64,000 bases of DNA from Rhizohabitans arisaemae (lineage in GTDB: Bacteria; Actinomycetota; Actinomycetes; Streptosporangiales; Streptosporangiaceae): NCBI RefSeq assembly GCF_025996515.1, contig NZ_BLRH01000060.1:930001-994000 (forward strand), written 5' to 3'. Both the position numbers and the translations under genes were made by a program. The notes below the pieces were generated by a model. That model was not told the DNA's origin. It worked only from the letters and a program-made list of their open reading frames with translations, and searched no databases. Of the stretch, positions 8,428 to 16,996 are shown one piece after another. Every line of letters starts with the position of its first letter. The stretch's first letter is position 1.

Positions 8428-10271
8428 CCGCCGCGCTCAAGGAGTTCGCCCGCGGCGGGATGATCGGGCTCGCCGGGTCGATCGTCGCCGCCGTCGCCGG
8501 CTTCGCCCTCACCGTCACCGTCGCCCGAGTCCTCGGCCCGGCCGGCGCCGGCGTCTTCTTCGTCGTCGTCGCCCTCATCGCGATCCTCACCGAAGTCACC
8601 GAACTCGGCGCCGACACCGGCCTGGTCCGACTGACCGCCCGGTTCCGCGCGCTCAACCGGGTGGCCGACCTGCGGCGGGTGTTCGCCGTGGCGTTCATCC
8701 CGGTCGGGGTGATCAGCTTCCTTGTGGCGGCGCTGCTGTACGGCTTCGCGCCGTGGGTCGCCGGCGTCTTCGCGGGCGGTCAGGCGGACGCCGTGCTCCT
8801 GCTGCACATCGCCGCGCCCTTCCTCGCCGTCGCCGCCGCGCGCAACCTCGCCCTCGCCGGCACCCGTGGCCTGGGCAGCGTCACCGCGTACACGCTGATC
8901 GGCAACGTCGCCATGCCCGCGCTCCGCCCGCTGCTGGTCCTGGCCGTGTTCGCCCTCGGCTACGGCGCGGGCGCGGTCATGCTCGCCTGGTCGATCCCCG
9001 GAGTCCTCGCCTTCCTCGCCGCCGCCTTCGTCCTCCGCCGACTCCTCCTCCGCCGGGAACACGCCGACCCCACGGCGCCACCGCGAACCGGCCCAACCCC
9101 GGAAGATTCGGGTACGGCCTCAGGCGGCGAACCCGCCACAGGTCGTACACCGTCCACAGGCTGGGGAAAAACGCCACAGCTCGGCCTCGCCTCCAATCAC
9201 ACACGGCCCGCCACAGGCCATACCGACCCTGGAGTTGTGCCCTGCGAGCCGCGCAACAGCTCAACCCCGGGAGACTCGGGTACGGCTTCAGGCGGCGAGC
9301 CGCCCACAGGCCGTACGGCATCCACAGGCTGGGGAAAAGCGCCCGCAGGCCGTACCACGCCTGCCGTGAATCCGCCGTCTCACGCTTCGCCGAGTGCGAC
9401 AGAACCCGAAAGATCCGGTACGGCCACCGGAGGCCGTACCTCGTGGGGGGCGACGGCGCGGGAGTTCTGGGGGTTCGCGGGGCCGCGCGGGGTGGCCTCG
9501 GTGCTGGAGATCGCGATCGTCCAGGTGGGTGTGCTCCTCGCAGGGGCCATGCTGACCAGCCACGACGCGGGGATCTACGCGACCGCGAGCCGGTTCGTGA
9601 CCACCGGGACGCTGGTGCTCGCCGCGACCCGGATCGCGATCGCGCCGCAGATCTCGGCCATGCTCGCCCGGGGGGAGCGCGCCGAGGCACAAAGGCTCAA
9701 CGCCGTCGCCACCGGCTGGGTGGTCGCCGCCTCCTGGCCGCTCTACCTGAGCCTCGCGGTGTTCGGGCCGTTCGTGTTGACGCTCTTCGGCGAGGATTTC
9801 ACCGGCGGTGCCGTCCCGCTGGCGATCCTCGCCCTCGGCATGCTGGGCGTCCTGGCCGCCGGAAACGTCCAGACGGTCCTGCTCATGGGCGGTAAGAGCT
9901 CGTGGAGCTTACTGAACAAGGTCGTCGCCCTCACCGTCTGCGTCGCCGCGCATCTGATCCTGCTCCCCGCGTACGGGCTGATCGGCGCGGCCGTCGCCTG
10001 GGCGATCACCATGCTGGTCGACACCGCGCTCGCCGCCGTACAGGTCCGCATGCTGCTCGGACTCCGGCTCGGCCTGCGCGGGCCCGCGGTCGCCGCGCTC
10101 TGGGCGCTGCTCTGGTTCGGCGGCGCCGGGCTCGTCGTGCGGTCCGTCCTCGGGGCGAACGCCGGGAGTTTCGCCCTCTATCTGCTTGTCGCGTGCGCCG
10201 GGTACGGCTTCGCGCTCTGGCGCCTGCGCGCCCGCCTCCACCTCGACGTCCTGCTGAGGAGCCACCGGTGA
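8424..10271 (+). CDS. Wzx-like lipid-linked oligosaccharide flippase with repeat-derived insert
   Basis: 615 aa, MOP/MATE-like superfamily. The N-terminal half (to about 212) has six TM helices starting KEFARGGMIGLAGSIVAAVAGF; the C-terminal half (about 345-615) has the remaining helices. Relatives are usually 430-500 aa. The excess is a polar, Gly/Thr/Pro-rich linker of about 130 residues (9061-9450) with DSGTASGGEP and STGWGK repeated twice and a third partial copy; at DNA level this is a 76-bp repeat. The insert sits between the two lobes, where it could be tolerated as a cytoplasmic loop. ATG 8424 overlaps the previous stop and its own stop overlaps the sulfotransferase start (GTGA). It would flip repeat units across the membrane. 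Confidence 0.8.
   Translation: MTAALKEFARGGMIGLAGSIVAAVAGFALTVTVARVLGPAGAGVFFVVVALIAILTEVTELGADTGLVRLTARFRALNRVADLRRVFAVAFIPVGVISFLVAALLYGFAPWVAGVFAGGQADAVLLLHIAAPFLAVAAARNLALAGTRGLGSVTAYTLIGNVAMPALRPLLVLAVFALGYGAGAVMLAWSIPGVLAFLAAAFVLRRLLLRREHADPTAPPRTGPTPEDSGTASGGEPATGRTPSTGWGKTPQLGLASNHTRPATGHTDPGVVPCEPRNSSTPGDSGTASGGEPPTGRTASTGWGKAPAGRTTPAVNPPSHASPSATEPERSGTATGGRTSWGATAREFWGFAGPRGVASVLEIAIVQVGVLLAGAMLTSHDAGIYATASRFVTTGTLVLAATRIAIAPQISAMLARGERAEAQRLNAVATGWVVAASWPLYLSLAVFGPFVLTLFGEDFTGGAVPLAILALGMLGVLAAGNVQTVLLMGGKSSWSLLNKVVALTVCVAAHLILLPAYGLIGAAVAWAITMLVDTALAAVQVRMLLGLRLGLRGPAVAALWALLWFGGAGLVVRSVLGANAGSFALYLLVACAGYGFALWRLRARLHLDVLLRSHR
9095..9170 (+). repeat. 76-bp direct repeat, copy 1 (inside flippase gene)
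   Basis: Runs from AACCCCGGAAGATTCGGG to CAGGCTGGGGAAAA. It matches 9263-9338 with only a handful of differences, and the 168-bp spacing (56 codons) keeps the reading frame open. It contains GGTACGGCCT, the core of palindromes seen elsewhere in the window. Confidence 0.8.
9263..9338 (+). repeat. 76-bp direct repeat, copy 2 (inside flippase gene)
   Basis: Second copy of the repeat at 9095-9170, from AACCCCGGGAGACTCGGG to CAGGCTGGGGAAAA, encoding the same peptide pattern in the flippase linker. Confidence 0.8.
9417..9440. repeat. GGTACGGCC palindrome
   Basis: Perfect 9-bp inverted repeat: GGTACGGCC (9417-9425), six-base loop, GGCCGTACC (9432-9440). It lies at the 3' end of the flippase insert. 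Related GGTACGG cores occur at 9111, 20248, 33047 and 63538, which suggests a dispersed REP-like element. Confidence 0.7.
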
Positions 10272-11161
10272 ACACCCTCAACCGTTACAAGGATCACGCC
10301 CCACGCTGGGCGAAAGACCTGGCCAACGCCGCGACCCGCGCCTACGGCATCCGCACCGCCGCACGCCGGCACCTCCCCGACTTCCTGGTCATCGGCACCA
10401 AACGCGGGGGCAGCACCTCAATGTGGAACTACCTCACCCAGCACCCGCTGGTGATGCCGATGTTCCCGGCGTCCCGTGGCCTCAAGAGCCCCTGGTACTT
10501 CTCCGTCAACCTCGCCAAAGGCGACAACTGGTACCGCTCGCACTTCGCCACCGAACGGGAGATCGAAGCGGTGGCCGCACGCCACGGCCACCGGCCGCTT
10601 ACCGGCGAGGCGTGCCCGTACTACCTGTACGACCCGCGGATCCCCGCCCTGGTCCGGGAACGGATGCCCGCCGTGAAACTGGTCGTGCTCCTGCGCGACC
10701 CGGTGAAACGGGCCTACTCCCACTACTGGGAAGCCGTCGGCAAAGGGGTCGAGCCCCTGACCTTCGAGGAGGCGCTCGCCGAAGAGTTCGACCGGCTACG
10801 CGGCGAACCCGAGCGGATGGCACTCGACCCGCACTACCACAGCCTGCCCCACGACTACCTGAGCTACCGCGACCGCGGCATCTACCGGCCGCAGCTGGAG
10901 CAGTGGTTCGCGCTCTTCCCCCGCGACCGGTTCCTCATCATGTCCGCCGAATCCCTGTACGCCGACGAACAGGCCGGCTTCGACCGGGTGACCGACTTCC
11001 TCGGCCTCCCCCGCCACCGCCTGACCACCGTCGAACGGCACAACCGTCTCCCCGCCCCGCCCATGGCCGAAGCCACCCGGGTACGCCTCACCGACTTCTA
11101 CCGCTCCCACAACCGCGAGCTCTACACCCTCCTCGGCGAAGACTTCGGCTGGCCCGCCTGA
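10268..11161 (+). CDS. PAPS-dependent sulfotransferase
   Basis: 297 aa, the usual length of the sulfotransferase fold related to heparan-sulfate N/O-sulfotransferases. The 5'-phosphosulfate loop is LVIGTKRGGSTSMWNYL (about 41-57), and the 3'-phosphate region is LLRDPVKRAYSHYWEAV (about 141-157), with GEACPYYLYDP and a C-terminal TVERHNRLP-like segment. It probably moves sulfate from PAPS to a hydroxyl of a lipid-linked or finished glycan. GTG 10268 overlaps the flippase stop (GTGA), so it is co-translated with the Wzy/Wzx pair, which favours a polysaccharide substrate over a small molecule. A small-molecule substrate cannot be excluded. Confidence 0.85.
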   Translation: MNTLNRYKDHAPRWAKDLANAATRAYGIRTAARRHLPDFLVIGTKRGGSTSMWNYLTQHPLVMPMFPASRGLKSPWYFSVNLAKGDNWYRSHFATEREIEAVAARHGHRPLTGEACPYYLYDPRIPALVRERMPAVKLVVLLRDPVKRAYSHYWEAVGKGVEPLTFEEALAEEFDRLRGEPERMALDPHYHSLPHDYLSYRDRGIYRPQLEQWFALFPRDRFLIMSAESLYADEQAGFDRVTDFLGLPRHRLTTVERHNRLPAPPMAEATRVRLTDFYRSHNRELYTLLGEDFGWPA

Positions 11162-11474
11162 CCGGTCCGGACGTGGCGCGATCGGCCGTACGGCGATCGG
11201 GTTCCCTGCCGGAAGCGGAGACCGAGCTCCGGCAACCGGGTGCCGATCAATACTCATCTCCGAGATCACCTCAGGCGGTAACGGCGCTTGTGGCCTGAAT
11301 GTCGACAAGGAGTCTTGATCGCAATCTTCATTCGGTTCAGGACGAGTGGAGTCACTTACCCGGCTCCGACCTGTGGCTCACCTAAGATCCTCCAGCATGT
11401 CGGGATGCGCTATGTTTGGGCTCTTATTGGCAATAAGTGCCTTTTAGTGCGTCATGGGTGGTTTGGGAGTGGGC
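11162..11474. other. Intergenic region with promoter for the fibrinogen-like protein
   Basis: 313 bp. AT-rich patches occur near 11300-11340 and 11410-11450 (GCTATGTTTGGG, TTATTGGCAATAAGTGCC). TTGGCAATAAGTGCC has some dyad character. No gene or clear terminator is seen. Confidence 0.35.
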
Positions 11475-14234
11475 ATGGGGGTCTGGGGGCGAAGGCTGGC
11501 GGTTGTGGTGGCCGGGGTTACCGCGGTGGGGGCGGTTACCCTTCCCGTCGGTGCAACGCCACAGCCCCCGACGGCACCTGCCCTGGGGAGTGTGCAGGAG
11601 CGGGCGGCGGCGTCGTGTTGGGCGATCAAGAAGGCTGAGCCGGGCAGCCAGGACGGTCTCTACTGGCTGCAGACGCCCGCGCTGATCGCGCCGCAGCGGT
11701 TCTACTGCGACATGACCACCGACGGCGGTGGATGGGTGCTGGTCGGACGGGGCCGGGAGGGCTGGAAGTTCCACCACGGCGGGCAGGGCACCCCGGGCGA
11801 GATCCTGAACAATCCCGCAGGGACCGGGGCGTTCAAGCCGGCCGCGCTTCCCGGTGACACGGTCAACGGACTGCTGAACGGTGAACGGGTCGACGCCCTC
11901 GCCGACGGGATCCGGATCCGCCGGGCGCGGAACGCCACCGGAACCGCCTGGCAGGAGGTGCGCTGGAAGCCGTCCCGGCTGAAAGACTGGTCGTGGACGT
12001 TCGACGCCGGGCATCCGCTTTCCTCGGTCGCCTTCGACGGATCCCGCGCCTCCGGAACGACCAGGGACGCCGGCTCCAACAGCGGCGAGCGGCGCCTCAC
12101 CACCTACGGCTGGGACCGGCACGGGTGGCAGAAGGGATTCGCCTACGGCTCAGCCGTCCGGGACGGGAGCAACTCGGCGACGAGCTACCTCTGGGAGCTG
12201 GCGAACGAGAACTCGGCGATCCCGTTCACCCAGGTCTTCATCCGCCCGACGATCACCTCGGCCGATTTCCCCAAGATCCCGGCCGATGGGCTGCCCGCCT
12301 CGACGGCCAAACCCTTGGTGGCCAATCGCACCACGGCGACCCCGTGGGGGGTGACCGGCGTGGTGGGCGGCGGCACGGGTGAGCAGAACATCGAGGTCCA
12401 GTCGCTGGCGGTCCACGGCGACACGATCTACGTCGGCGGGAAGTTCGAGTACGTCCAGCGGGGCGCCGACGGGCCGCGCACGCGGCAGCCGTACCTCGCC
12501 GCCTTTGATGTGAACACCGGTGAGTGGCGGGAAGGGTTCCGGCCCGAGCTGAACGGCCAGGTCTGGGACATTCAGGTGGCAGGTGACCGGATTGTCGCGG
12601 GCGGCGAGTTCACCGGCGGGCTGGTCGCGCTGAATCCGGAGACCGGTGCGGTCGCGCCGGGCTGGAAGGCCACGGTTAGCCACACCGGCAACCCGGCCTT
12701 GGTACGCACCTTGGACCGGGAAGGCGACTGGATCTACGTCGGCGGGCAGTTCAACCGGATCGGCGGGGGCTCCCCCGAGACCGGGCCGATCACCTTGAGC
12801 CGGGCGGCCCGCGTCCGGGTTTCCGACGGCAAGCCCGACGGGACGTGGAAACCGAGCTTCGACGGCGTCCCGATCGAGCTGGACGCCACCCCGGACCGGG
12901 TCTACTTCGGCGGACATTTCAGTACGGCCGTGGGGGCGCCGGCCCGGAAGGTCGCAGTCATCGGCACGACCTCCCCGCCCACCCGGATCCCCGGGCTCAA
13001 GGACCAGGAGTGGGTGCCGAGCACCTCGACCACCCAGAAGCAGTACCGGCAGATCATCCGGGAGTTCGGCGACCGGGTGTGGATGGGCGGCTCCCAGCAC
13101 GACTTCCAGATGTACACCAAGGACGGCTTTGAGCGGGTCCGCGGGAACATCACGGTGCAAGGTGGCGACTTCCAGAGCGCGGTCGAGCTGAACGGGATCG
13201 TCTACGCCTCCTGCCACTGCGGCGACTTCGTCTACAACGACGCGTCGAACTATCCCAACCCCACCGGATGGTCCAACGCCCATCAGATTGTTTTCATCGG
13301 CGCATGGGACGCCGAGACCGGCGAATACCTGCCGAACTTCGCGCCGGTCCTCGGTTCACGAGCCGGCAACGGCCCGTGGGAGCTGGTCACCGACGACAAC
13401 GGCTGCCTGTGGTTCGGCGGGGACATGAACCGCGGGGCGGGCGGCTCCTGGCTGGGCGGCTTCGGCAGGCTCTGCGGGACCGACTCGACCGCACCGGGCA
13501 AACCGGGCGACCTGCGGCTGAGCGGCACCGCCCTGACCTGGTCCCCGGCCACGGACAACAGCGGCCCGGTCCGCTACGAGGTGCTGAAGGACGACCGGGT
13601 GATCGCCACGGTCACCGGGACCTCCTACACCGTCGAGGCCGGGGCGACCGGCCGGTACCTGGTGCGCGCGATCGACGGCTCAGGCAACCGGTCGGCTACC
13701 GTCGCCGCGGCGGCCGTACCCGTCCGGGATTCGTTTGTGGTCAAGTCCACGACCTGGCGGTACGCCCACGATGGGGTGGATCTGGGTACGGCGTGGCGCG
13801 CACCGGGGTTCGACGACTCCGCCTGGTCGTCCGGGCCGGGTGAACTGGGGTTCGGCGACGGCGACGAGGCCACGGTGATCCTGGCCGGGCCGACGCCGCG
13901 GCCGATGACCGCCTACTTCCGGGCCGAGTTCGAAGTGGCCGACCCGCCCGCGTACCGGGAACTCCTCGTCGAGCTGGTCAGGGACGACGGAGCCGTCGTC
14001 TACCTCAACGGGGTCGAAGTGGGCCGGAGCAACCTGCCCGAAGGGGAGATCGCGTACGGCGTCCCGGCGCTCACCGGCCTGCAGGACCGGGCCGACGAAC
14101 GCACCCTCATCGCCTTCCAGGCACCGCCGGACCTGCTGGTCGCCGGACGGAACACGATCGCCGTCCAAGTCCACCAGGCCAACGCCTGGAGCGCCGACCT
14201 CAGCTTCAGCCTCACCCTCACCGGCACCCGCTAA
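11475..14234 (+). CDS. Secreted fibrinogen-like / beta-propeller / FN3-like protein
   Basis: 919 aa. Signal peptide about 1-28 (GRRLAVVVAGVTAVGAVTLPVGA). Residues about 45-260 match a fibrinogen C-terminal-like lectin domain: SCWAIKKAEPGSQDGLYWL then FYCDMTTDGGGWVLVG, the family hallmark. About 285-670 are propeller-type repeats with the pattern DTIYVGGKF / DRIVAGGEFTG / WIYVGGQFNRIGG / RVYFGGHFS. About 672-742 is FN3-like (GKPGDLRLSGTALTWSPATD), and the C-terminal 165 residues look like a jelly-roll binding domain (VRDDGAVVYLNGVEVGRS). ATG 11475 is preferred over 11454 because GGGAG precedes it. It is downstream of the sulfotransferase, so it may bind the cell's own or foreign glycans; that role is inferred. 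Confidence 0.75.
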   Translation: MGVWGRRLAVVVAGVTAVGAVTLPVGATPQPPTAPALGSVQERAAASCWAIKKAEPGSQDGLYWLQTPALIAPQRFYCDMTTDGGGWVLVGRGREGWKFHHGGQGTPGEILNNPAGTGAFKPAALPGDTVNGLLNGERVDALADGIRIRRARNATGTAWQEVRWKPSRLKDWSWTFDAGHPLSSVAFDGSRASGTTRDAGSNSGERRLTTYGWDRHGWQKGFAYGSAVRDGSNSATSYLWELANENSAIPFTQVFIRPTITSADFPKIPADGLPASTAKPLVANRTTATPWGVTGVVGGGTGEQNIEVQSLAVHGDTIYVGGKFEYVQRGADGPRTRQPYLAAFDVNTGEWREGFRPELNGQVWDIQVAGDRIVAGGEFTGGLVALNPETGAVAPGWKATVSHTGNPALVRTLDREGDWIYVGGQFNRIGGGSPETGPITLSRAARVRVSDGKPDGTWKPSFDGVPIELDATPDRVYFGGHFSTAVGAPARKVAVIGTTSPPTRIPGLKDQEWVPSTSTTQKQYRQIIREFGDRVWMGGSQHDFQMYTKDGFERVRGNITVQGGDFQSAVELNGIVYASCHCGDFVYNDASNYPNPTGWSNAHQIVFIGAWDAETGEYLPNFAPVLGSRAGNGPWELVTDDNGCLWFGGDMNRGAGGSWLGGFGRLCGTDSTAPGKPGDLRLSGTALTWSPATDNSGPVRYEVLKDDRVIATVTGTSYTVEAGATGRYLVRAIDGSGNRSATVAAAAVPVRDSFVVKSTTWRYAHDGVDLGTAWRAPGFDDSAWSSGPGELGFGDGDEATVILAGPTPRPMTAYFRAEFEVADPPAYRELLVELVRDDGAVVYLNGVEVGRSNLPEGEIAYGVPALTGLQDRADERTLIAFQAPPDLLVAGRNTIAVQVHQANAWSADLSFSLTLTGTR

Positions 14235-14276
14235 CCCGTCACGCGCCGCCCTGAGATCGTCATCCAATCCCAGGTT

Positions 14277-14314
14277 GCCGAAGTCGTGAAGAAGAACGTC
14301 CTCGGCAACCCACC
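14277..14314. terminator. Candidate hairpin after the fibrinogen-like gene
   Basis: GGTTGCCGA and TCGGCAACC form a perfect 9-bp inverted repeat with a 20-base loop, about 40 bases beyond the stop codon. There is no strong T tract, so termination is only a guess. Confidence 0.35.
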
Positions 14315-14327
14315 GGCGTAGGCTTTC

Positions 14328-14510
14328 TCAGCGGGCGATGAACCTGCCGTCGATCGCGAGGGCCGCGCCGGTGACGAACGACGCCTTATCGCTGTGAAGG
14401 AACGCCACAAAGGGAGCGATCTCCTCGGGCCGGGCAATGCGGTTCACCGTGTGCAGCGAGGCGACGAACCGTTCGGCTTGCTCGCTGGTGACGAAAGACT
14501 GTTTCCACAC
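14328..14510 (-). pseudogene. C-terminal remnant of an SDR oxidoreductase
   Basis: The minus-strand reading ends with ARPEEIAPFVAFLHSD, then SFVTGAALAIDGRFIAR. This is the classic C-terminus of a short-chain dehydrogenase (RPEEIA... S.FVTG..l.vDGG), preceded by SEQAERFVASL. The Rossmann fold, catalytic Tyr-x3-Lys and everything else upstream are missing; the frame further upstream does not resemble an SDR. It is a decayed fragment left by a deletion or insertion next to the radical SAM islet. Confidence 0.7.
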
Positions 14511-14603
14511 GTTTCTGGTTGCGCATGGCGATCCCTCGACGACTGAGCGCATCCGCGAGACACTCAGCAAGAAAAGCGCACCCGCCGTGCAGGGAGGGAG
14601 CAC

Positions 14604-15515
14604 ATGGCCGCCATCAGGCTGCTCCAAGCCGAGATCACGGGGAAATGCCAGGCCAGGTGCGTGCATTGTTTCAACGACAGTGGCCCAAAGGGCTCGAACG
14701 GCACCATGACCGCAGACGATTGGCGACGGGTCTTCCGGCAGGCTGCAGACGTCGGAACCGAGGTGATCCAGATAGTCGGCGGCGAGCCGATGCTACATCC
14801 GGCTCTACCCGACCTCATCGCCCACGCTCTGAACCTCGGAGTCCGTGTCGAGGTCTATTCGAACTTGGTCTACGTGCCCTCACGTGTGTGGGACCTGCTC
14901 ACTCATCCGCGAATGAGTGTGGCGACCAGCTGGTACAGCGCTGACCCTGCCGAGCACAACCGAATCACCGGACGTCCCACGCATGCACGGATCAAAGCCA
15001 ACATTCTCGCGTTGGTAGCGCGGTCGGTGCCGCTGCGCGTCGGCGTGATCGACATCGATCCCCGGCAGAACGCCTCCCAGGCTCTGGAGGAGCTGCGGCG
15101 GCTCGGGGTCACCGATTGCGGTATCGATCGCGTTCGGCATCTGGGACGGGCGACCACGACGACTTCGCCGGACACCTCCCAGCTGTGCGGGCACTGCGGG
15201 CAGGGCATCGTCACCGTGCTGCCGTCCGGGGACGTGGTCCCGTGCCCGATGGGCCGCTGGCTGGTAGCCGGATCGGTGCACAGCAACAGCCTGGCAGACT
15301 TGATCGACCCGGTCACCGCACTGGCCCGGCACGAGATCCCGGCCGCGACCGGAGTAACGTGCAGGCCGCCGTGCGAACCGCAGTGCCACCCGGGACAAGA
15401 TCAGTGCGCGCCGGAGAAGGATGGCTGTGTGCCGACAAAGAACTGCAACCCGGCTCAACCATGCAAGCCCCGAAACCCTTGCCGACCGGACGTGACATGC
15501 CGCCCCACGCCATGA
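14604..15515 (+). CDS. Radical SAM enzyme with Cys-x-Pro repeat tail
   Basis: 303 aa. The radical SAM cluster motif is CQARCVHC (C15, C19, C22); GGEP at 59-62 is the SAM-amino-group motif. A SPASM/Twitch-like region binds at least one auxiliary cluster (QLCGHC at 193-198, then VPCPMG with C214). Residues 253-303 are striking: nine cysteines at 253, 257, 261, 268, 275, 281, 287, 293 and 299, every one followed by x-Pro, with a steady six-residue period at the end. The first cysteines may ligate an auxiliary cluster; the rest may be a metal-binding tail or a fused peptide substrate. GGGAGGGAG precedes ATG 14604. The next gene overlaps by four bases (ATGA), so the radical SAM enzyme and the methyltransferase are coupled. 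The substrate is unknown. Confidence 0.85.
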   Translation: MAAIRLLQAEITGKCQARCVHCFNDSGPKGSNGTMTADDWRRVFRQAADVGTEVIQIVGGEPMLHPALPDLIAHALNLGVRVEVYSNLVYVPSRVWDLLTHPRMSVATSWYSADPAEHNRITGRPTHARIKANILALVARSVPLRVGVIDIDPRQNASQALEELRRLGVTDCGIDRVRHLGRATTTTSPDTSQLCGHCGQGIVTVLPSGDVVPCPMGRWLVAGSVHSNSLADLIDPVTALARHEIPAATGVTCRPPCEPQCHPGQDQCAPEKDGCVPTKNCNPAQPCKPRNPCRPDVTCRPTP

Positions 15516-16687
15516 CCGTTCGCCACGTCGCACAGGCACGACGGCTGGCCAAAGCCGTCGCCCGGCGCGCCAAGCCGGATGTGCGTGAGCTGATCCGCCC
15601 CTGGCTGGCCGCTCTGACCGACGTGCCGCGCGAACTGTTCGTGCCCGATGTCGCCTGGGCTGACCCCAGGGATGGGCCGGGCCGCCGGATCGACCGGCTG
15701 ACCGATCTGGACGGCTGGCTGCACGCCGTCTACAACGACGGCTCGATCATCACCCAACGCGATGACGGGGCCACCGACCCGGGGGACCCGGCTGGACGGC
15801 CGTCGTGCTCGCTGTCGGCGCCGTCGATCAGCCTGCAGTTCCTGGCCCGGCTCGGCTTGCGCGGACACGAGAAGGTGCTGGAGATCGGCACGGGGACCGG
15901 CTGGACCACCGCGGCGCTGTGCTGGTGGCTGGGGGAGGACGCCCGTGTGATCAGCGTCGAGGTCGATGGAGCGCTCGCCCGGCAGGCCGCCAAGAGCCTG
16001 GCCGCCATCGGCTGCCATCCGACGGTGCTGACCGCCGACGGTGCGATCGGTTACCCCGGTGCCGCTCCGTACGACAGGGTGCATGTCACCTGCGGGGTGC
16101 GCACGGTGTCGTACGCCTGGATCGAGCAGACCCGGCCCGGCGGGATCGTCGTGCTGCCGTGGATGCCCTCGCCGGGCCGTTGGGGGGAGCAGCTTGTGCT
16201 GCGCGTGCTGGACGACGGGAGCGCCGTGGGCCGCTTCACCGGCGACTGCGGTTACATGATGCTGCGCGCTCAACGGGTGGGCGACTGGCCCGCCTACGGC
16301 GAGCCGATGGAGGAGTCGGTCACCCGGCTGGACCCCCGCACCGTCGACGACGCGCTGGCCGAAGGCCTGATGCCGGCGTTGGCCGTCCACACGCCGCATC
16401 TGGTGGTCACGACCACCGGCTGGGACCGCTACGACGGCGAAGACGCGTGGGTGATGCGGCTCCGCGAGGCAGGTGGCAGTGGCTGGGCATTGTGCGCGGC
16501 CATTCCCGGCAACGGCGACTACCCGGTGTTGCAGGGCGGGGGTGTACGCCTGTGGGACCAACTCCAGGCCACCTACATGGACTGGGCCCGCCGAGGCTGC
16601 CCGTCCCGCTCCCGCTACGGCATGACAGTGACGCCGGACGGCAAACAGCACGTGTGGCTGAATATCGACGAGGGGCGCTTACCTTGA
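15512..16687 (+). CDS. PIMT-like (protein-L-isoaspartate O-methyltransferase family) methyltransferase
   Basis: 391 aa. The SAM-binding motif I is VLEIGTGTGWTTAAL (E124-G130 core), preceded by SCSLSAPSISLQFL, which corresponds to the PIMT loop normally reading S.P...A.M. DRVHVTCGV follows as motif III. It is about 170 residues longer than housekeeping PIMT, with an N-terminal extension (RHVAQARRLAKAV) and a C-terminal domain, as in the PIMT homologues found in RiPP clusters that methylate Asp side chains to give succinimide or isoAsp. ATG 15512 overlaps the radical SAM stop; an in-frame ATG at 15497 also exists. It is probably a peptide-modifying partner of the radical SAM enzyme; this is inferred from family and linkage. 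Confidence 0.8.
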   Translation: MTVRHVAQARRLAKAVARRAKPDVRELIRPWLAALTDVPRELFVPDVAWADPRDGPGRRIDRLTDLDGWLHAVYNDGSIITQRDDGATDPGDPAGRPSCSLSAPSISLQFLARLGLRGHEKVLEIGTGTGWTTAALCWWLGEDARVISVEVDGALARQAAKSLAAIGCHPTVLTADGAIGYPGAAPYDRVHVTCGVRTVSYAWIEQTRPGGIVVLPWMPSPGRWGEQLVLRVLDDGSAVGRFTGDCGYMMLRAQRVGDWPAYGEPMEESVTRLDPRTVDDALAEGLMPALAVHTPHLVVTTTGWDRYDGEDAWVMRLREAGGSGWALCAAIPGNGDYPVLQGGGVRLWDQLQATYMDWARRGCPSRSRYGMTVTPDGKQHVWLNIDEGRLP

Positions 16688-16996
16688 TCTGGTGCGCGAG
16701 TTCATCTCTTGGGCGATCAACAACCTGAGGAGTGCTTCGGTCTCAGAACAGATGCTCTGCTGAGGCGCCCGTTCGCAGAAGGATTACCAGGCTGGCGAGC
16801 TGCGACAGTCAGCCGACCCGGATGTTTCACCGCGATGAGTCCGGTACTACTGGCGCCGGGCGGAACACGATCGCGATGCGAGTACTCATCCAGCCGGCGC
16901 GTGAAGTGGCCTCGGCTTCGTCTTTGTACCGAATGGCTGCCGCTGAAGATCGAGTCGGCTCCGTACCCGACATGAGTACGGAGGCGGCGTTCGCCG
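16688..16996. other. Convergent intergenic region
   Basis: 309 bp between converging gene ends. It contains a widely spaced GTACTCAT / ATGAGTAC inverted pair (16882, 16972) but no compact terminator. Its lower coding character suggests decayed sequence. I see no gene, and no candidate precursor peptide for the radical SAM enzyme. Confidence 0.35.

Noticed and set aside
8349-9062. Asp/Glu/Gly-rich minus-strand frame opposite the flippase N-terminus
   Set aside because: Third-position GC bias creates such acidic shadow frames; no ribosome site and it overlaps a conserved gene.
14437-14709. Small plus-strand frame upstream of and overlapping the radical SAM gene
   Set aside because: It reads antisense through the SDR remnant and has no ribosome site; not a credible precursor.
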